Shown: positions 53,420-64,000 of the stretch, in pieces | Numbering within the stretch: position 1 is the first letter of the stretch | Layout: every line of letters begins with the position of its first letter | Assembly (NCBI GenBank): GCA_902805855.1 | Contig: CADCUJ010000089.1 | Coordinates: forward strand, 1 to 64,000 | Reading direction: 5' to 3' | From: an uncultured Nocardioidaceae bacterium | GTDB taxonomy: Bacteria > Actinomycetota > Actinomycetes > Propionibacteriales > Nocardioidaceae | DNA length: 64,000 bases | Notes under the pieces: generated by a model | What the model was told of the DNA's origin: nothing | Database searches by the model: none | The model's input: the letters and a program-made list of their open reading frames with translations, nothing else | Program-made: the position numbers and the translations under genes

Positions 53420-53920
53420 TCATCTGACATTCGCCTCCTCGTCGGCGACGGAGGCGCCGCTAGGCGCGGATGGAAGGTCGTAGATGGGCTGCCTGAGCCG
53501 AAGAGCGAGCGCCACCGCGACGGTGACCCACACCACTGTGCACGCGATGACCGTGCCGCCGAGCCACCCGGCGTCGACGGTGTCGCCGATCACCCCGGAC
53601 CGGGTCAGGGCCACGAAGACCAGCGCCAGGCCGAGCACGGTCAAGACGTAGGTGAGCAGAGCGACCAGCAGCGATGCGGCCGGCGCTGCGCGGGTGACGC
53701 CGTGCACGGTCACCGTGCCGACGAACAGCGCTGACGTGGCAAGGACCCAGCCGATGGACGCGCCCGCTGCTCCCGCCTCACCGGTGACCAGTGCGGCGAT
53801 GAGGACCAGCGCCAGGCCGATCGCAGCCGTGACCAGGGGAGGTACGCTCAGCAGACCCGTCCGGAAGGCGCCTCGTGCAGACCCGCTTCCGGGTCGAGGT
53901 GAAGGCGTTTCGGTCGTCAT
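53420..53920 (-). CDS. Hypothetical four-TM protein upstream of the atp genes
   Basis: SVPPLVTAAIGLALVLIAALVTGEAGAAGASIGWVLATSALFVGTVTVHGVTR; ATG at 53920. Confidence 0.7.
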   Translation of the reverse strand: MTTETPSPRPGSGSARGAFRTGLLSVPPLVTAAIGLALVLIAALVTGEAGAAGASIGWVLATSALFVGTVTVHGVTRAAPAASLLVALLTYVLTVLGLALVFVALTRSGVIGDTVDAGWLGGTVIACTVVWVTVAVALALRLRQPIYDLPSAPSGASVADEEANVR

Positions 53921-54011
53921 GATGGCGGCCGTTCTGTGGTTCCTGCGGGCGGTCTGTGATCGCTTGTGAAAAGTAGCACAAAGTCCTGTGGGGTGCGAAA
54001 TCGAGCAGCGG

Positions 54012-55145
54012 TCAGCTGACCCGGTGACGCTGCATACGCGGCACGGCGAAGGTGAGAGCGGTGGTCGCAACCAGCCACACCACCAAGATCGCGGTGGTGA
54101 GCCCGCCGGAGTAGAGCCCGGCAAGCACACCACCGAAGGCGATCAAGCCGGCCCAGAGCCACATGATCAGCACGGCACGACGGTGCGAGTGGCCGATCTC
54201 GAGCAGCCGGTGGTGCAGATGCTGCTTGTCCGGTGCGAACGGCGACCGGCCGGCCCTCGTGCGTCGTACCACCGCGAGGACCAGGTCCACGAACGGGACG
54301 ATGAGGATCGAGATCGGCAAGAAGACCGGAAGGAACGCGAAGAGCAGGGAGGCGTCGGTGCCGCCGGCGCCCTGGGCGAGGTCGGTGGGCGCGAACTGAC
54401 CGGTCAGGGTGAGTGCGGAGCCGGCGAGCACCAGGCCGATCAACATCGACCCTGAGTCGCCCATGAACAGCCGGGCCGGGAAGAAGTTGTGCGGCAGGAA
54501 GCCGGCGCACGCCCCGCCCAGGGCCGCGGTCAGCAGGGCCGCGGGCATCGCTCTGGTCTCGTCGTTCACCGCGGCGAGGGTGTAGGAGAACAAGAAGAAC
54601 GCCACCGCGCCGATTCCGACGACGCCGGCGGCGAGCCCGTCCAGCCCGTCGATGAAGTTCACCGCGTTCACGGTCGCCACCACCACGACCACGGTCATCA
54701 GCACCGCCTGGTCGTCGACCAGGGTGAACTGCCCGCCGTCCGGGGTGACGATGAAGTAGAACTGCACCTCGTTGTAGATCAGGAAGCCGGCGGAGAGCAC
54801 CTGGCCACCCAGCTTGGTCAGCGCGTCCAGCTCGAAGAGATCGTCGAGCACACCGACGACGCAGATCATCGCGCCGGCGGCGAGCACCACGCCGGCGTCG
54901 CCGAGGATGGCCGGGTTGATGTCGTCACTCAGCGACAGGAACGGGAGCTGCCCCGCGACCAGGTAGGCCGCCACCAGACCGCCGAGCATGGCCAGCCCAC
55001 CGAAGTACGGGATCGGCACCGCGTGCACGTCCCGGTCACGGACCTTCGCGACCGCCCCGGTGCGCACGGCCAGCTCGCGGGCGAGCACACCGAGCAGGAA
55101 GGTGACGGCCGCCGCGACCAGGAAGACGGTCAGGTACTCGCGCAC
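54012..55145 (-). CDS. MraY/WecA-type undecaprenyl-phosphate sugar-1-P transferase
   Basis: RDVHAVPIPYFGGLAMLGGLVAAYLVAG, VVATVNAVNFIDGLDGLAAGVVGIG, RLFMGDSGSMLIGLVLA, DKQHLHHRLLEIGHSHRRAVLIMW. Confidence 0.93.
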   Translation of the reverse strand: MREYLTVFLVAAAVTFLLGVLARELAVRTGAVAKVRDRDVHAVPIPYFGGLAMLGGLVAAYLVAGQLPFLSLSDDINPAILGDAGVVLAAGAMICVVGVLDDLFELDALTKLGGQVLSAGFLIYNEVQFYFIVTPDGGQFTLVDDQAVLMTVVVVVATVNAVNFIDGLDGLAAGVVGIGAVAFFLFSYTLAAVNDETRAMPAALLTAALGGACAGFLPHNFFPARLFMGDSGSMLIGLVLAGSALTLTGQFAPTDLAQGAGGTDASLLFAFLPVFLPISILIVPFVDLVLAVVRRTRAGRSPFAPDKQHLHHRLLEIGHSHRRAVLIMWLWAGLIAFGGVLAGLYSGGLTTAILVVWLVATTALTFAVPRMQRHRVS

Positions 55146-55156
55146 GGGGTGACCCG

Positions 55157-55816
55157 CTACCCCTCGTCCACGATCGAGGCGCCGATCGGGGTGAGGATCT
55201 CGTTCAGCCGCTCGAGCTCGATCGCACCGAGCCGCAGCAGCCGACCGGTGGACCCCGTCGCGTCGACGATCGTCGACGGCACCGGGCCCGGGCTACGGCC
55301 GCCGTCCAGGACGACCTCCACCGCCTCGCCCAGCATCGACTGCGCCTGTTCGGCGTCGGTGGCTGCCTCCAGCCCGGTGCGGTTCGCGCTGCTGACCGCC
55401 AGCGGGCCGGTGCGCGAGAGCAGAGCCAGCGCCACCTCGTGGTCGGGCATCCGCACCGCAACCGTTCCCCTGGTGTCGCCGAGGTCCCACTGCAGCGACG
55501 GCTGCTGCCGGCAGACGAGGGTCAGCGGCCCGGGCCAGAGCTCCTGGACGAGGCTGCGCGCCCACGAGGGGACACCGACGGCGAGCGCGTCGAGAGTGCT
55601 GTGCGCGGAGACCAGCACCGGCGGCGGCATGTCGCGACCACGGCCCTTGGCGGCGAGCAGGCGACGTACCGAAGCCGGGTCGAACGCGTCCGCTCCGAGG
55701 CCGTAGACGGTGTCGGTGGGAAGCACCACCAGCTGGCCTCGCTGCACCGCGAGCGCCGCCGCGGCGAGACCCGACTCGCGTTGGGCGTCGTCCGTCATGT
55801 CGAACGATGTCGTCAC
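55157..55816 (-). CDS. tsaC: L-threonylcarbamoyladenylate synthase (Sua5/YrdC/YciO)
   Basis: AALAVQRGQLVVLPTDTVYGLGADAFDPASVRRLLAAKGRGRDMPPPVLV, WPGPLTLVC, VSSANRTGLEAATDAEQA. Confidence 0.93.
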   Translation of the reverse strand: MTTSFDMTDDAQRESGLAAAALAVQRGQLVVLPTDTVYGLGADAFDPASVRRLLAAKGRGRDMPPPVLVSAHSTLDALAVGVPSWARSLVQELWPGPLTLVCRQQPSLQWDLGDTRGTVAVRMPDHEVALALLSRTGPLAVSSANRTGLEAATDAEQAQSMLGEAVEVVLDGGRSPGPVPSTIVDATGSTGRLLRLGAIELERLNEILTPIGASIVDEG

Positions 55817-55843
55817 CGCGACGACCCCAGAGCACTCACCGGG

Positions 55844-56692
55844 TCATCGTGCCAGTCTCGCGGTCACGAAGCGGGATCGACCTGCGAGATCCTCGTGGTC
55901 GCGCACCGCCGACCACCGGTCCACCCCGAGGAACACCGCACGCACGCCGTCGGCCTGGACGTCGGCGTGCTCGACACCGAGCATCCCCCCGGGAGCGAGC
56001 AGCCGAGCGCCCACGCGCTCGACGACACGGATCGCGTCCAGACCGTCCTCGCCGGCCCACAGCGAGGCAGGTGGGTCGAAGTCGCGCGCCTCGCGCTCCA
56101 CCGAGGTGAAGGCTTCCAGCGGGATGTACGGCGGGTTGCAGACCAGGACGTCGACGCTCCCGGAGAGGTCTGCGAACGCATCGGCCATGTCGCCGCGTCG
56201 CAGGTCCACCCCGGTCCCGGCCAGGTTGGTCTCCGCCCACTCGCAGGCACGCGGCTCGAGCTCGACGGCATGGATGTCAGCCTCGTCCAGCTCGTCGGCC
56301 AGGGCCGCGGCGATCGCCCCGGAACCGGTGCAGAGGTCCACGACCACCGGACGTCGACCGGCGGTCGCCACGGCTCGAGCCTGGTCGATCGCCCACCCGG
56401 CGAGCACCTCGGTCTCTGGTCGCGGCACGAACACCCCGGGGCCGACCGCGAGCTCGAGGTGGCGAAACGGCGCGCTGCCGGTGATGTGCTGCAGCGGTTC
56501 CCGCGACGTCCGACGCGCCACCGCCGACTCGAACTCACTCTCCTGCCGCTGCGTGAGCGGGTCGACGTACGGGATCTGCGTGCGCGGGACCCCCAGGACG
56601 TGGGCCAGCAGCTCCGCAGCATCGTGCTCCGGTGAGGGAACGCCGGCGGCGGCGAGCCTTCGCGCAGCCGCGCGCAGCAGCTCGCGGCTCAT
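55844..56692 (-). CDS. prmC: Release-factor glutamine methyltransferase
   Basis: [51 protein letters not shown]. Confidence 0.95.
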   Translation of the reverse strand: MSRELLRAAARRLAAAGVPSPEHDAAELLAHVLGVPRTQIPYVDPLTQRQESEFESAVARRTSREPLQHITGSAPFRHLELAVGPGVFVPRPETEVLAGWAIDQARAVATAGRRPVVVDLCTGSGAIAAALADELDEADIHAVELEPRACEWAETNLAGTGVDLRRGDMADAFADLSGSVDVLVCNPPYIPLEAFTSVEREARDFDPPASLWAGEDGLDAIRVVERVGARLLAPGGMLGVEHADVQADGVRAVFLGVDRWSAVRDHEDLAGRSRFVTARLAR

Positions 56693-57762
56693 GCCTCCAG
56701 GCTCTCCAGCCGTGCCGCCAGATCGGCCTGCAGGCACGAGTCGATGACGGCCTGGAGGTCACCGTCGAGCACGCTGTCGAGGTTGTGCGACTTGTAACCG
56801 GTGCGATGGTCCGACACCCGGTTCTCGGGGAAGTTGTAGGTGCGGATGCGCTCGGACCGGTCGACGGTGCGCACCTGCGACCTGCGGGCGTCGGACGCCT
56901 CGACGTCGGCGGCGTCCTGTGCCGCCTGCAGCAGCCGCGAACGCAGGATGCGCAGCGCCTGGTCCCGGTTCTGCAGCTGGCTCTTCTCGTTCTGGCAGCT
57001 GACGGTGATCCCGGTCGGCAGGTGGGTGACCCGCACGGCCGAGTCGGTGGTGTTCACGCTCTGCCCCCCCGGCCCCGACGAGCGGAAGACGTCGATGCGG
57101 AGGTCCTTCTCCTCGATCGTCACGTCGACGGGCTCGGCCTCGGGCATCACCAGCACTCCGGCAGCAGAGGTGTGCACCCGGCCCTGGCTCTCGGTCACCG
57201 GGACGCGCTGCACCCGATGCACCCCGCCTTCGAACCTGAGCAGGGCGTACGGCGCCTCTCCAGGTTCTGAGGTCCCCTTCGCCTTGACCGCGACGGTGAC
57301 CGACTTGTAGCCACCGAGGTCGGACTCGGTCGCATCGAGCTGCTCCACCTTCCAACCATGTCGCTCGGCGTAGCGGGAGTACATCCGCAGCAGGTCACCG
57401 GCGAACAGCGCGGACTCCTCGCCGCCCTCACCGGACTTGATCTCCACGATCGCGTCCTTGGCGTCGGCGGCGTCCCGGGGCACGAGCAGGCGTCGCAGCC
57501 GCTCCTCGGCGTCGACGCGCCGTTGCCTGAGCACCGCAGCCTCGTCGGCGAAGGCCGAGTCCTCGCCCGCCAGCTCGGACGCCGCCTCGATGTCGTCACC
57601 TAGCCGCTGCCACTCGCGATAGGCCCGCAGGATCGAGGTGAGCTCCGCGTAGCGCTGGTTCAGCCGCTTGGCGAGGCCCTGGTCGGCGTGGATCGTGGGG
57701 TCTGCCAGCCGCTGCTCGAGCTCGGCATGCTCGGTAACCAGTCCGTCGACGGCTTCGAACAT
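56689..57762 (-). CDS. prfA: Peptide chain release factor 1
   Basis: [44 protein letters not shown] (GGQ); ATG at 57762. Confidence 0.97.
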   Translation of the reverse strand: MFEAVDGLVTEHAELEQRLADPTIHADQGLAKRLNQRYAELTSILRAYREWQRLGDDIEAASELAGEDSAFADEAAVLRQRRVDAEERLRRLLVPRDAADAKDAIVEIKSGEGGEESALFAGDLLRMYSRYAERHGWKVEQLDATESDLGGYKSVTVAVKAKGTSEPGEAPYALLRFEGGVHRVQRVPVTESQGRVHTSAAGVLVMPEAEPVDVTIEEKDLRIDVFRSSGPGGQSVNTTDSAVRVTHLPTGITVSCQNEKSQLQNRDQALRILRSRLLQAAQDAADVEASDARRSQVRTVDRSERIRTYNFPENRVSDHRTGYKSHNLDSVLDGDLQAVIDSCLQADLAARLESLEA

Positions 57763-57859
57763 GCGGCACCTTCTCCTTCTCAGCCAACCCGGCCCGTTCA
57801 GGCCGTCGGCAGCAGAACGCCGGCCTCCGCGGGAAGCGGGAGACCGGCGTGCGAGCAAG

Positions 57860-58081
57860 CTACTTGCTGCTGTCTGCCTTCTGCGCGTAGCGCTTCTCGA
57901 AGCGGGCAACGCGGCCACCGGTGTCCAGGATCTTCTGCTTGCCGGTGTAGAACGGGTGGCACTGCGAGCACACGTCCGCGTGGACGGTCCCGCCCTTCGC
58001 GGTGCTGCGCGTGGTGAACGAGTTGCCGCAGGTGCAGGTGACCTGGGTCTCCACGTAGTCCGGATGGATGTTCTTCTTCAT
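57860..58081 (-). CDS. rpmE: 50S ribosomal protein L31 (Cys-containing type)
   Basis: [65 protein letters not shown]. Confidence 0.98.
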   Translation of the reverse strand: MKKNIHPDYVETQVTCTCGNSFTTRSTAKGGTVHADVCSQCHPFYTGKQKILDTGGRVARFEKRYAQKADSSK

Positions 58082-58197
58082 GGTGTCCTCTCGGTCTGGG
58101 TCGCCGGGTCGCCGCCAGAGATGCCTGGGGCGTGAACCGGAACCAGCGCTTCAGTGTGTCACAACCACACCAGAGCGCGATTCCATCCCGCCTGGGG

Positions 58198-59874
<1,677 letters not shown>

Positions 59875-60109
59875 GTGAGGTCCTTCCCACGTCCAGGCCT
59901 GGTCCGGACTCAGCCGGAGGCCTTGTTTCTGGTGAACTCCTGGTCCGCGTTCGAGGCACTCGGCCAGGTGACCGAGGTGGCGTCCGGAACAGAGAACTCG
60001 AGGAGGAAAGTGCACCGAGGAGGAAGGGCAGATCGCTTTCCTGGTGCGCTGTCAGCCTAGCACCTCCGTCGGGCCTGGTCTGCGAAAGGGTGCAGCGGGC
60101 CACCGACTT

Positions 60110-61099
60110 CTAGTCCGGGCCCTCCCCGGTGACCGACCCGGCCGAGACCACCGCACCGAGGTGGCTGACCGGCAGCTCCATGACGGCCCAGCCGGAGGGG
60201 GCGCGGGCCAACAGGTCGGCGCGGTTGGACTCGTCGAGAGAGGAGCCCCTGTCCTCCAGGAGGGCCAGCACGCTGGGTCCGGCGCCTGAGACGACGGCGG
60301 CCACCCCCTCCGCGCGAAGCGCATGCACCAGTCGCAGCGTGTCCGGCATCGCCGGCCTGCGGAACTCCTGGTGCAGCTGGTCCTCGGTCGCAGACACCAG
60401 CAGCTCAGGGTGTCCACCGAGGGCCGCGACCAGCAGTGCGGCGCGGCCCGCGTTCGACGCGGCCGCCCGGTGTGCGACTCGTTCCGGGAGCAGGCTGCGG
60501 GCCAGCGTCGTCGCGACGGGGTCGGGAGCAACGAAGACAACTGCGCGGACCCGAGGATCGACAGCGGTCCGCGCGACCAGGAAGCCGCTCTCCTTGGGGA
60601 CGGCGATCGTGCACCCGCCAAACATCGCGGGCGCGACGTTGTCCGGGTGTCCCTCCAGTCGCGCGGCGAGCTGGAACACCTGGTCGTCGTCCATTCGCTG
60701 GCGACCGTCTGCCAACAGAGCGCGCGCAGCACAGATCCCGGCGACGATGGCGGCCGAGGAGGACCCGAGCCCGCGACCGTGGGGGATTCGGTTCTCGCAG
60801 TTCAGGGAGAGCCCAGGCAGGTCACATCCCAGTGCTTCGAGGGTGTGCACTGCCGCCTTGTAGACGAGGTGGTTCTCGTCGAGCGGCACCTCGTTCTCGC
60901 CGGCACCCGTGACGACGATCCGAGCGCCGTGCTCGGTGACTCGCGCGGTCACCAGGTCGCGCAGGTCGAGTGCCAGGCCGAGCGAGTCGAACCCGGGCCC
61001 GAGATTGGCGCTCGAGGCCGGGACAGACACCGTGACCGGGCCGTCGAGGAGCGTGGACACGTCAGCGTAGGCCGGCCGCGTCGGCAGCGGCGTCGACAT
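60110..61099 (-). CDS. thrB: Homoserine kinase
   Basis: [53 protein letters not shown]; start ambiguous (61156, 61099 or GTG 61060). Confidence 0.94.
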   Translation of the reverse strand: MSTPLPTRPAYADVSTLLDGPVTVSVPASSANLGPGFDSLGLALDLRDLVTARVTEHGARIVVTGAGENEVPLDENHLVYKAAVHTLEALGCDLPGLSLNCENRIPHGRGLGSSSAAIVAGICAARALLADGRQRMDDDQVFQLAARLEGHPDNVAPAMFGGCTIAVPKESGFLVARTAVDPRVRAVVFVAPDPVATTLARSLLPERVAHRAAASNAGRAALLVAALGGHPELLVSATEDQLHQEFRRPAMPDTLRLVHALRAEGVAAVVSGAGPSVLALLEDRGSSLDESNRADLLARAPSGWAVMELPVSHLGAVVSAGSVTGEGPD

Positions 61100-62150
61100 C
61101 GGCGTCGACGACGGTGTCGACGAGGTCGGTGAAGGTGGACAGGGCAGCATCGACATCCTTCAGCCCGTGCCCGGTCACGGTGACGGCGACCACCTTGTCG
61201 GTGAACGAGACACCTGCCTCGTGGTCGCGCAGGAGACCGGCGACTCCGGCCGCCGACGCAGGCTCGACGAACACCCCTTCGGCGCTGGCGAGGCGTCGCT
61301 GCGCGTCGAGGATCTCCTCGTCGCCGACCGCCCGGAAGCGGCCCCCCGACTGCTGAGCTGCGGCGACCGCGAGGCTCCAGGACGCGGGATTCCCGATCCG
61401 GATCGCCGAGGCCACGGTCTCCGGGTTGGGCACCGGCGCACACTGCACCAGTGGAGCAGCACCAGCAGCCTGCCAGCCGAGCATGACCGGCCTCTTCGTG
61501 CTGTGCCCGGCGTCGGCGTACTCGGTGTACCCCTGCCAGTAGGCCGAGATGTTGCCGGCGTTGCCCACCGGCAGGACATGGACGTCGGGCGCGTCCCCGA
61601 GGAAGTCGACGATCTCGAAGGACGCGGTCTTCTGTCCCTCCAGACGCATGGGGTTCACAGAGTTCACCAGGGCCACGGGGTACTTCTCGGCCAGGTCACG
61701 GGTCAGCCGGAGGCAGTCGTCGAAGTTGCCCCTGACCATCAGCACCTGAGCGCCGTACAGGATCGCCTGCGCGAGCTTTCCGGCGGCGATCTTCCCCTGA
61801 GGCACCAGCACGAGGGGTTGAATCTGCGCGCGCGCGGCGTAGGCGGCCATCGACGCCGATGTGTTCCCGGTGGACGCGCACACAACGGCCTCTGCTCCCC
61901 CGCCCACTGCCACGGACAGGGCCACGGTCATCCCCCGGTCCTTGAAGGAGCCGGTCGGGTTGTCGCCCTCGACCTTCAGCCAGACCTGGGCACCGGTCAG
62001 CTCGGAGAGCCACCGACTGTGCACCATCGGCGTTCCCCCCTCGCGCAGGGTGAAGGTCGGCGTGCCCTCGGGGAGGTTCAGCCACTGCCGGTACTCCTCG
62101 ATGACGCCACGCCACTGGTGGGGCACCGTGCCGGTCGAGGTGTCGCTCAC
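61062..62150 (-). CDS. thrC: Threonine synthase
   Basis: [81 protein letters not shown]. Confidence 0.97.
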   Translation of the reverse strand: MSDTSTGTVPHQWRGVIEEYRQWLNLPEGTPTFTLREGGTPMVHSRWLSELTGAQVWLKVEGDNPTGSFKDRGMTVALSVAVGGGAEAVVCASTGNTSASMAAYAARAQIQPLVLVPQGKIAAGKLAQAILYGAQVLMVRGNFDDCLRLTRDLAEKYPVALVNSVNPMRLEGQKTASFEIVDFLGDAPDVHVLPVGNAGNISAYWQGYTEYADAGHSTKRPVMLGWQAAGAAPLVQCAPVPNPETVASAIRIGNPASWSLAVAAAQQSGGRFRAVGDEEILDAQRRLASAEGVFVEPASAAGVAGLLRDHEAGVSFTDKVVAVTVTGHGLKDVDAALSTFTDLVDTVVDADVDAAADAAGLR

Positions 62151-63478
62151 TCCTGGTCCCCCTCGACGCGCATGACCGAGGAGATGTCGTGCACTTCCTC
62201 CATGCCGCGCAGGCTGTCCACGGTCGCGGAGAGATCGGAGTCCAGAGCACGGTGCGAGACGACGACGAGCTGCGCCTCGTCACCGCGACCCTCCTGCCGC
62301 ACGGTCTGTATGGAGACGTTGTGCTCGGCGAACGCGAGGGCCACCTGGGCAAGCACGCCCGCGCGGTCGTCGACGTCGATGGCCACGTGGTAGCGGGTGC
62401 GGGTGCGTCCCATCGGCAGCACCTCGCACTGGGCGTAGGCGGACTCGCCGGCGCCGCGGACGTCGTCTCGCCGGTTCCGCGCGACGGTGACCAGGTCGCC
62501 GAGGACGGCGCTCGCGGTGGGCGCACCACCCGCACCGGGGCCGTAGAACATCAGCTGCCCGGCGGCGTCACTCTCCACGAAAACCGCGTTGTACGCCTCG
62601 CGGACACTGGCCATCGGATGCGAGCGGGGGATCATCGCCGGATGCACGCGCGCGGAGACCGCAGCGCCGTCCGGGGAGTCGACCAGCTCACAGATCGCCA
62701 GCAGCTTGACCACGCTGCCCATCTCCCGTGCCGAGGCCACGTCGCTGGCGGTCACCTCGACGATGCCCTCGCGGTAGACGTCGGCCGCGGTGACCCGGGT
62801 GTGGAACGCGAGGCTGGCAAGGATCGCTGCTTTCGCCGCGGCGTCGAAGCCCTCGATGTCGGCGGTGGGGTCTGCCTCGGCGTAGCCCAGCTGCTGCGCC
62901 TCCTCGAGCGCCTCGGTGAACCCGGCGCCCGAGGTGTCCATCCGGTCCAGGATGTAGTTGGTCGTGCCGTTGACGATCCCGAGCACACGGCGCACCTTGT
63001 CCCCGGCGAGTGACTCGCGCAGTGGGCGCAGGATCGGGATGGCACCGGCCACGGCCGCTTCGTAGTACAGGTCCCGCCCGGCCTTCTCCGCCGCGGTGAA
63101 CAAGGTGCCCGCGTCCTCGGCCAGCAGCGCCTTGTTCGCCGTCACCACCGACGCACCGTGCTCCAGTGCGGCGAGGATCAGGCTTCGTGCGGGCTCGATG
63201 CCGCCGATCACCTCGACCACCAGGTCGACGTCGCCAGAGGTCACCAGTCCCATCGCGTCGGTGGTCAGCAGCTCGGCAGGCACCACGGCGTCGCGTTGCA
63301 GATCCGGCCGGCGCACGGCGACTCCGGCAAGCTCGATGGGGGCACCGGCTCGGGCCGCGAGGTCGTCGGCCTGCTCGTGCAGCAACCGCACCACCTGGCT
63401 GCCCACCGAGCCACAGCCGAGTAGGGCCAGACGCAGTGGTCTCGGCGGGTCTGCCTCGTTGGCGGAGGGAGCGGTCAT
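62147..63478 (-). CDS. hom: Homoserine dehydrogenase
   Basis: [71 protein letters not shown]-terminal ACT-like region. Confidence 0.97.
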   Translation of the reverse strand: MTAPSANEADPPRPLRLALLGCGSVGSQVVRLLHEQADDLAARAGAPIELAGVAVRRPDLQRDAVVPAELLTTDAMGLVTSGDVDLVVEVIGGIEPARSLILAALEHGASVVTANKALLAEDAGTLFTAAEKAGRDLYYEAAVAGAIPILRPLRESLAGDKVRRVLGIVNGTTNYILDRMDTSGAGFTEALEEAQQLGYAEADPTADIEGFDAAAKAAILASLAFHTRVTAADVYREGIVEVTASDVASAREMGSVVKLLAICELVDSPDGAAVSARVHPAMIPRSHPMASVREAYNAVFVESDAAGQLMFYGPGAGGAPTASAVLGDLVTVARNRRDDVRGAGESAYAQCEVLPMGRTRTRYHVAIDVDDRAGVLAQVALAFAEHNVSIQTVRQEGRGDEAQLVVVSHRALDSDLSATVDSLRGMEEVHDISSVMRVEGDQE

Positions 63479-63505
63479 GAAGGACATCTTCTCCTAGGTT
63501 CTTCG

Positions 63506-64000
63506 TCAGGCTCCGGTGTCGGTCCGCAGCAGGTCGTCCTCGTTCTCCCGACGCACCAGCACCGAGCTGGTCCCTGCCGAGACCGCGATCACCGGTGGCC
63601 GGAGCGCGTGGTTGTAGTTGCTGGCCATGGAACGGCAGTAGGCGCCGGTGGCCGGGACAGCGAGCAGGTCGCCTGGCCCGATGTCACCGGCGACGAACTC
63701 GTCCTTGACCACGATGTCACCGGCCTCGCAGTGCTTGCCGACCACCCTGCTCAGCACGGGACGGACGTCGGAACGGCGCGAGGCAAGAGTGCAGCTGTAG
63801 TCGGCGTCGTACAACGCGGTCCTGATGTTGTCGCTCATCCCGCCGTCCACCGAGACGTACCTGCGCACGGCACCGGCGTCGAGGGCGACCTCCTTGACCG
63901 TGCCGACCTCGTAGACGGTGCACATCGCAGGCCCGACGATCGCACGTCCCGGCTCGATGGAGAGGGCTGGCACAGGCACTCCGAGCGCCCGGCACTCGTG
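63506..64000 (-). CDS. lysA: Diaminopimelate decarboxylase, N-terminal part outside window
   Basis: [86 protein letters not shown]; open to the window end. Confidence 0.95.
   Translation of the reverse strand, partial: HECRALGVPVPALSIEPGRAIVGPAMCTVYEVGTVKEVALDAGAVRRYVSVDGGMSDNIRTALYDADYSCTLASRRSDVRPVLSRVVGKHCEAGDIVVKDEFVAGDIGPGDLLAVPATGAYCRSMASNYNHALRPPVIAVSAGTSSVLVRRENEDDLLRTDTGA

Overview
This 64-kb high-GC window reads as chromosomal core sequence from an actinobacterium, probably Nocardioides-like or Propionibacteriales (taxonomy is inferred from protein style only). I found no rRNA, tRNA, CRISPR array, phage or IS element. Main blocks, left to right: (i) the GlgE alpha-glucan operon glgE(partial)-treS-mak-glgB and a NUDIX protein; (ii) a YbbN-like thioredoxin/TPR protein and a B12 mutase large subunit whose active-site residues match isobutyryl-CoA mutase rather than methylmalonyl-CoA mutase; (iii) a TrxR-like/XRE-cupin divergent pair, an SNF2 helicase, a SpoIIE-type phosphatase, a MarR regulator and a secreted M4 protease with a CUB-like tail; (iv) ethylmalonyl-CoA pathway genes (meaB, thiolase, epimerase, ccr, a tandem-domain hydroxybutyryl-CoA dehydrogenase, and later ecm) around a FilP/Scy-like coiled-coil gene and nucS; (v) a stress region (ChaB-like, Fur, DUF2382/PRC-barrel, a seven-gene Asp23/Gls24-type operon divergent from an ECF sigma gene that is paired with another Asp23-like protein); (vi) DMT transporter, DUF222-HNH protein, a second sigma factor, PduO; (vii) the complete atp operon, wecA-like, tsaC, prmC, prfA, rpmE, rho, thrB, thrC, hom and lysA(partial). 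The most interesting items are a perfect 20-bp palindrome over the -10 of a probably leaderless icmA promoter, the Asp23/J-domain/ECF-sigma module, a tandem HBD whose two Rossmann halves have different predicted cofactor signatures, a leaderless 14-codon uORF coupled to an EamA exporter, and in-frame tandem repeats in Rho and in an Asp23-operon protein. All calls come from reading the sequence and ORF track; no database search was run.
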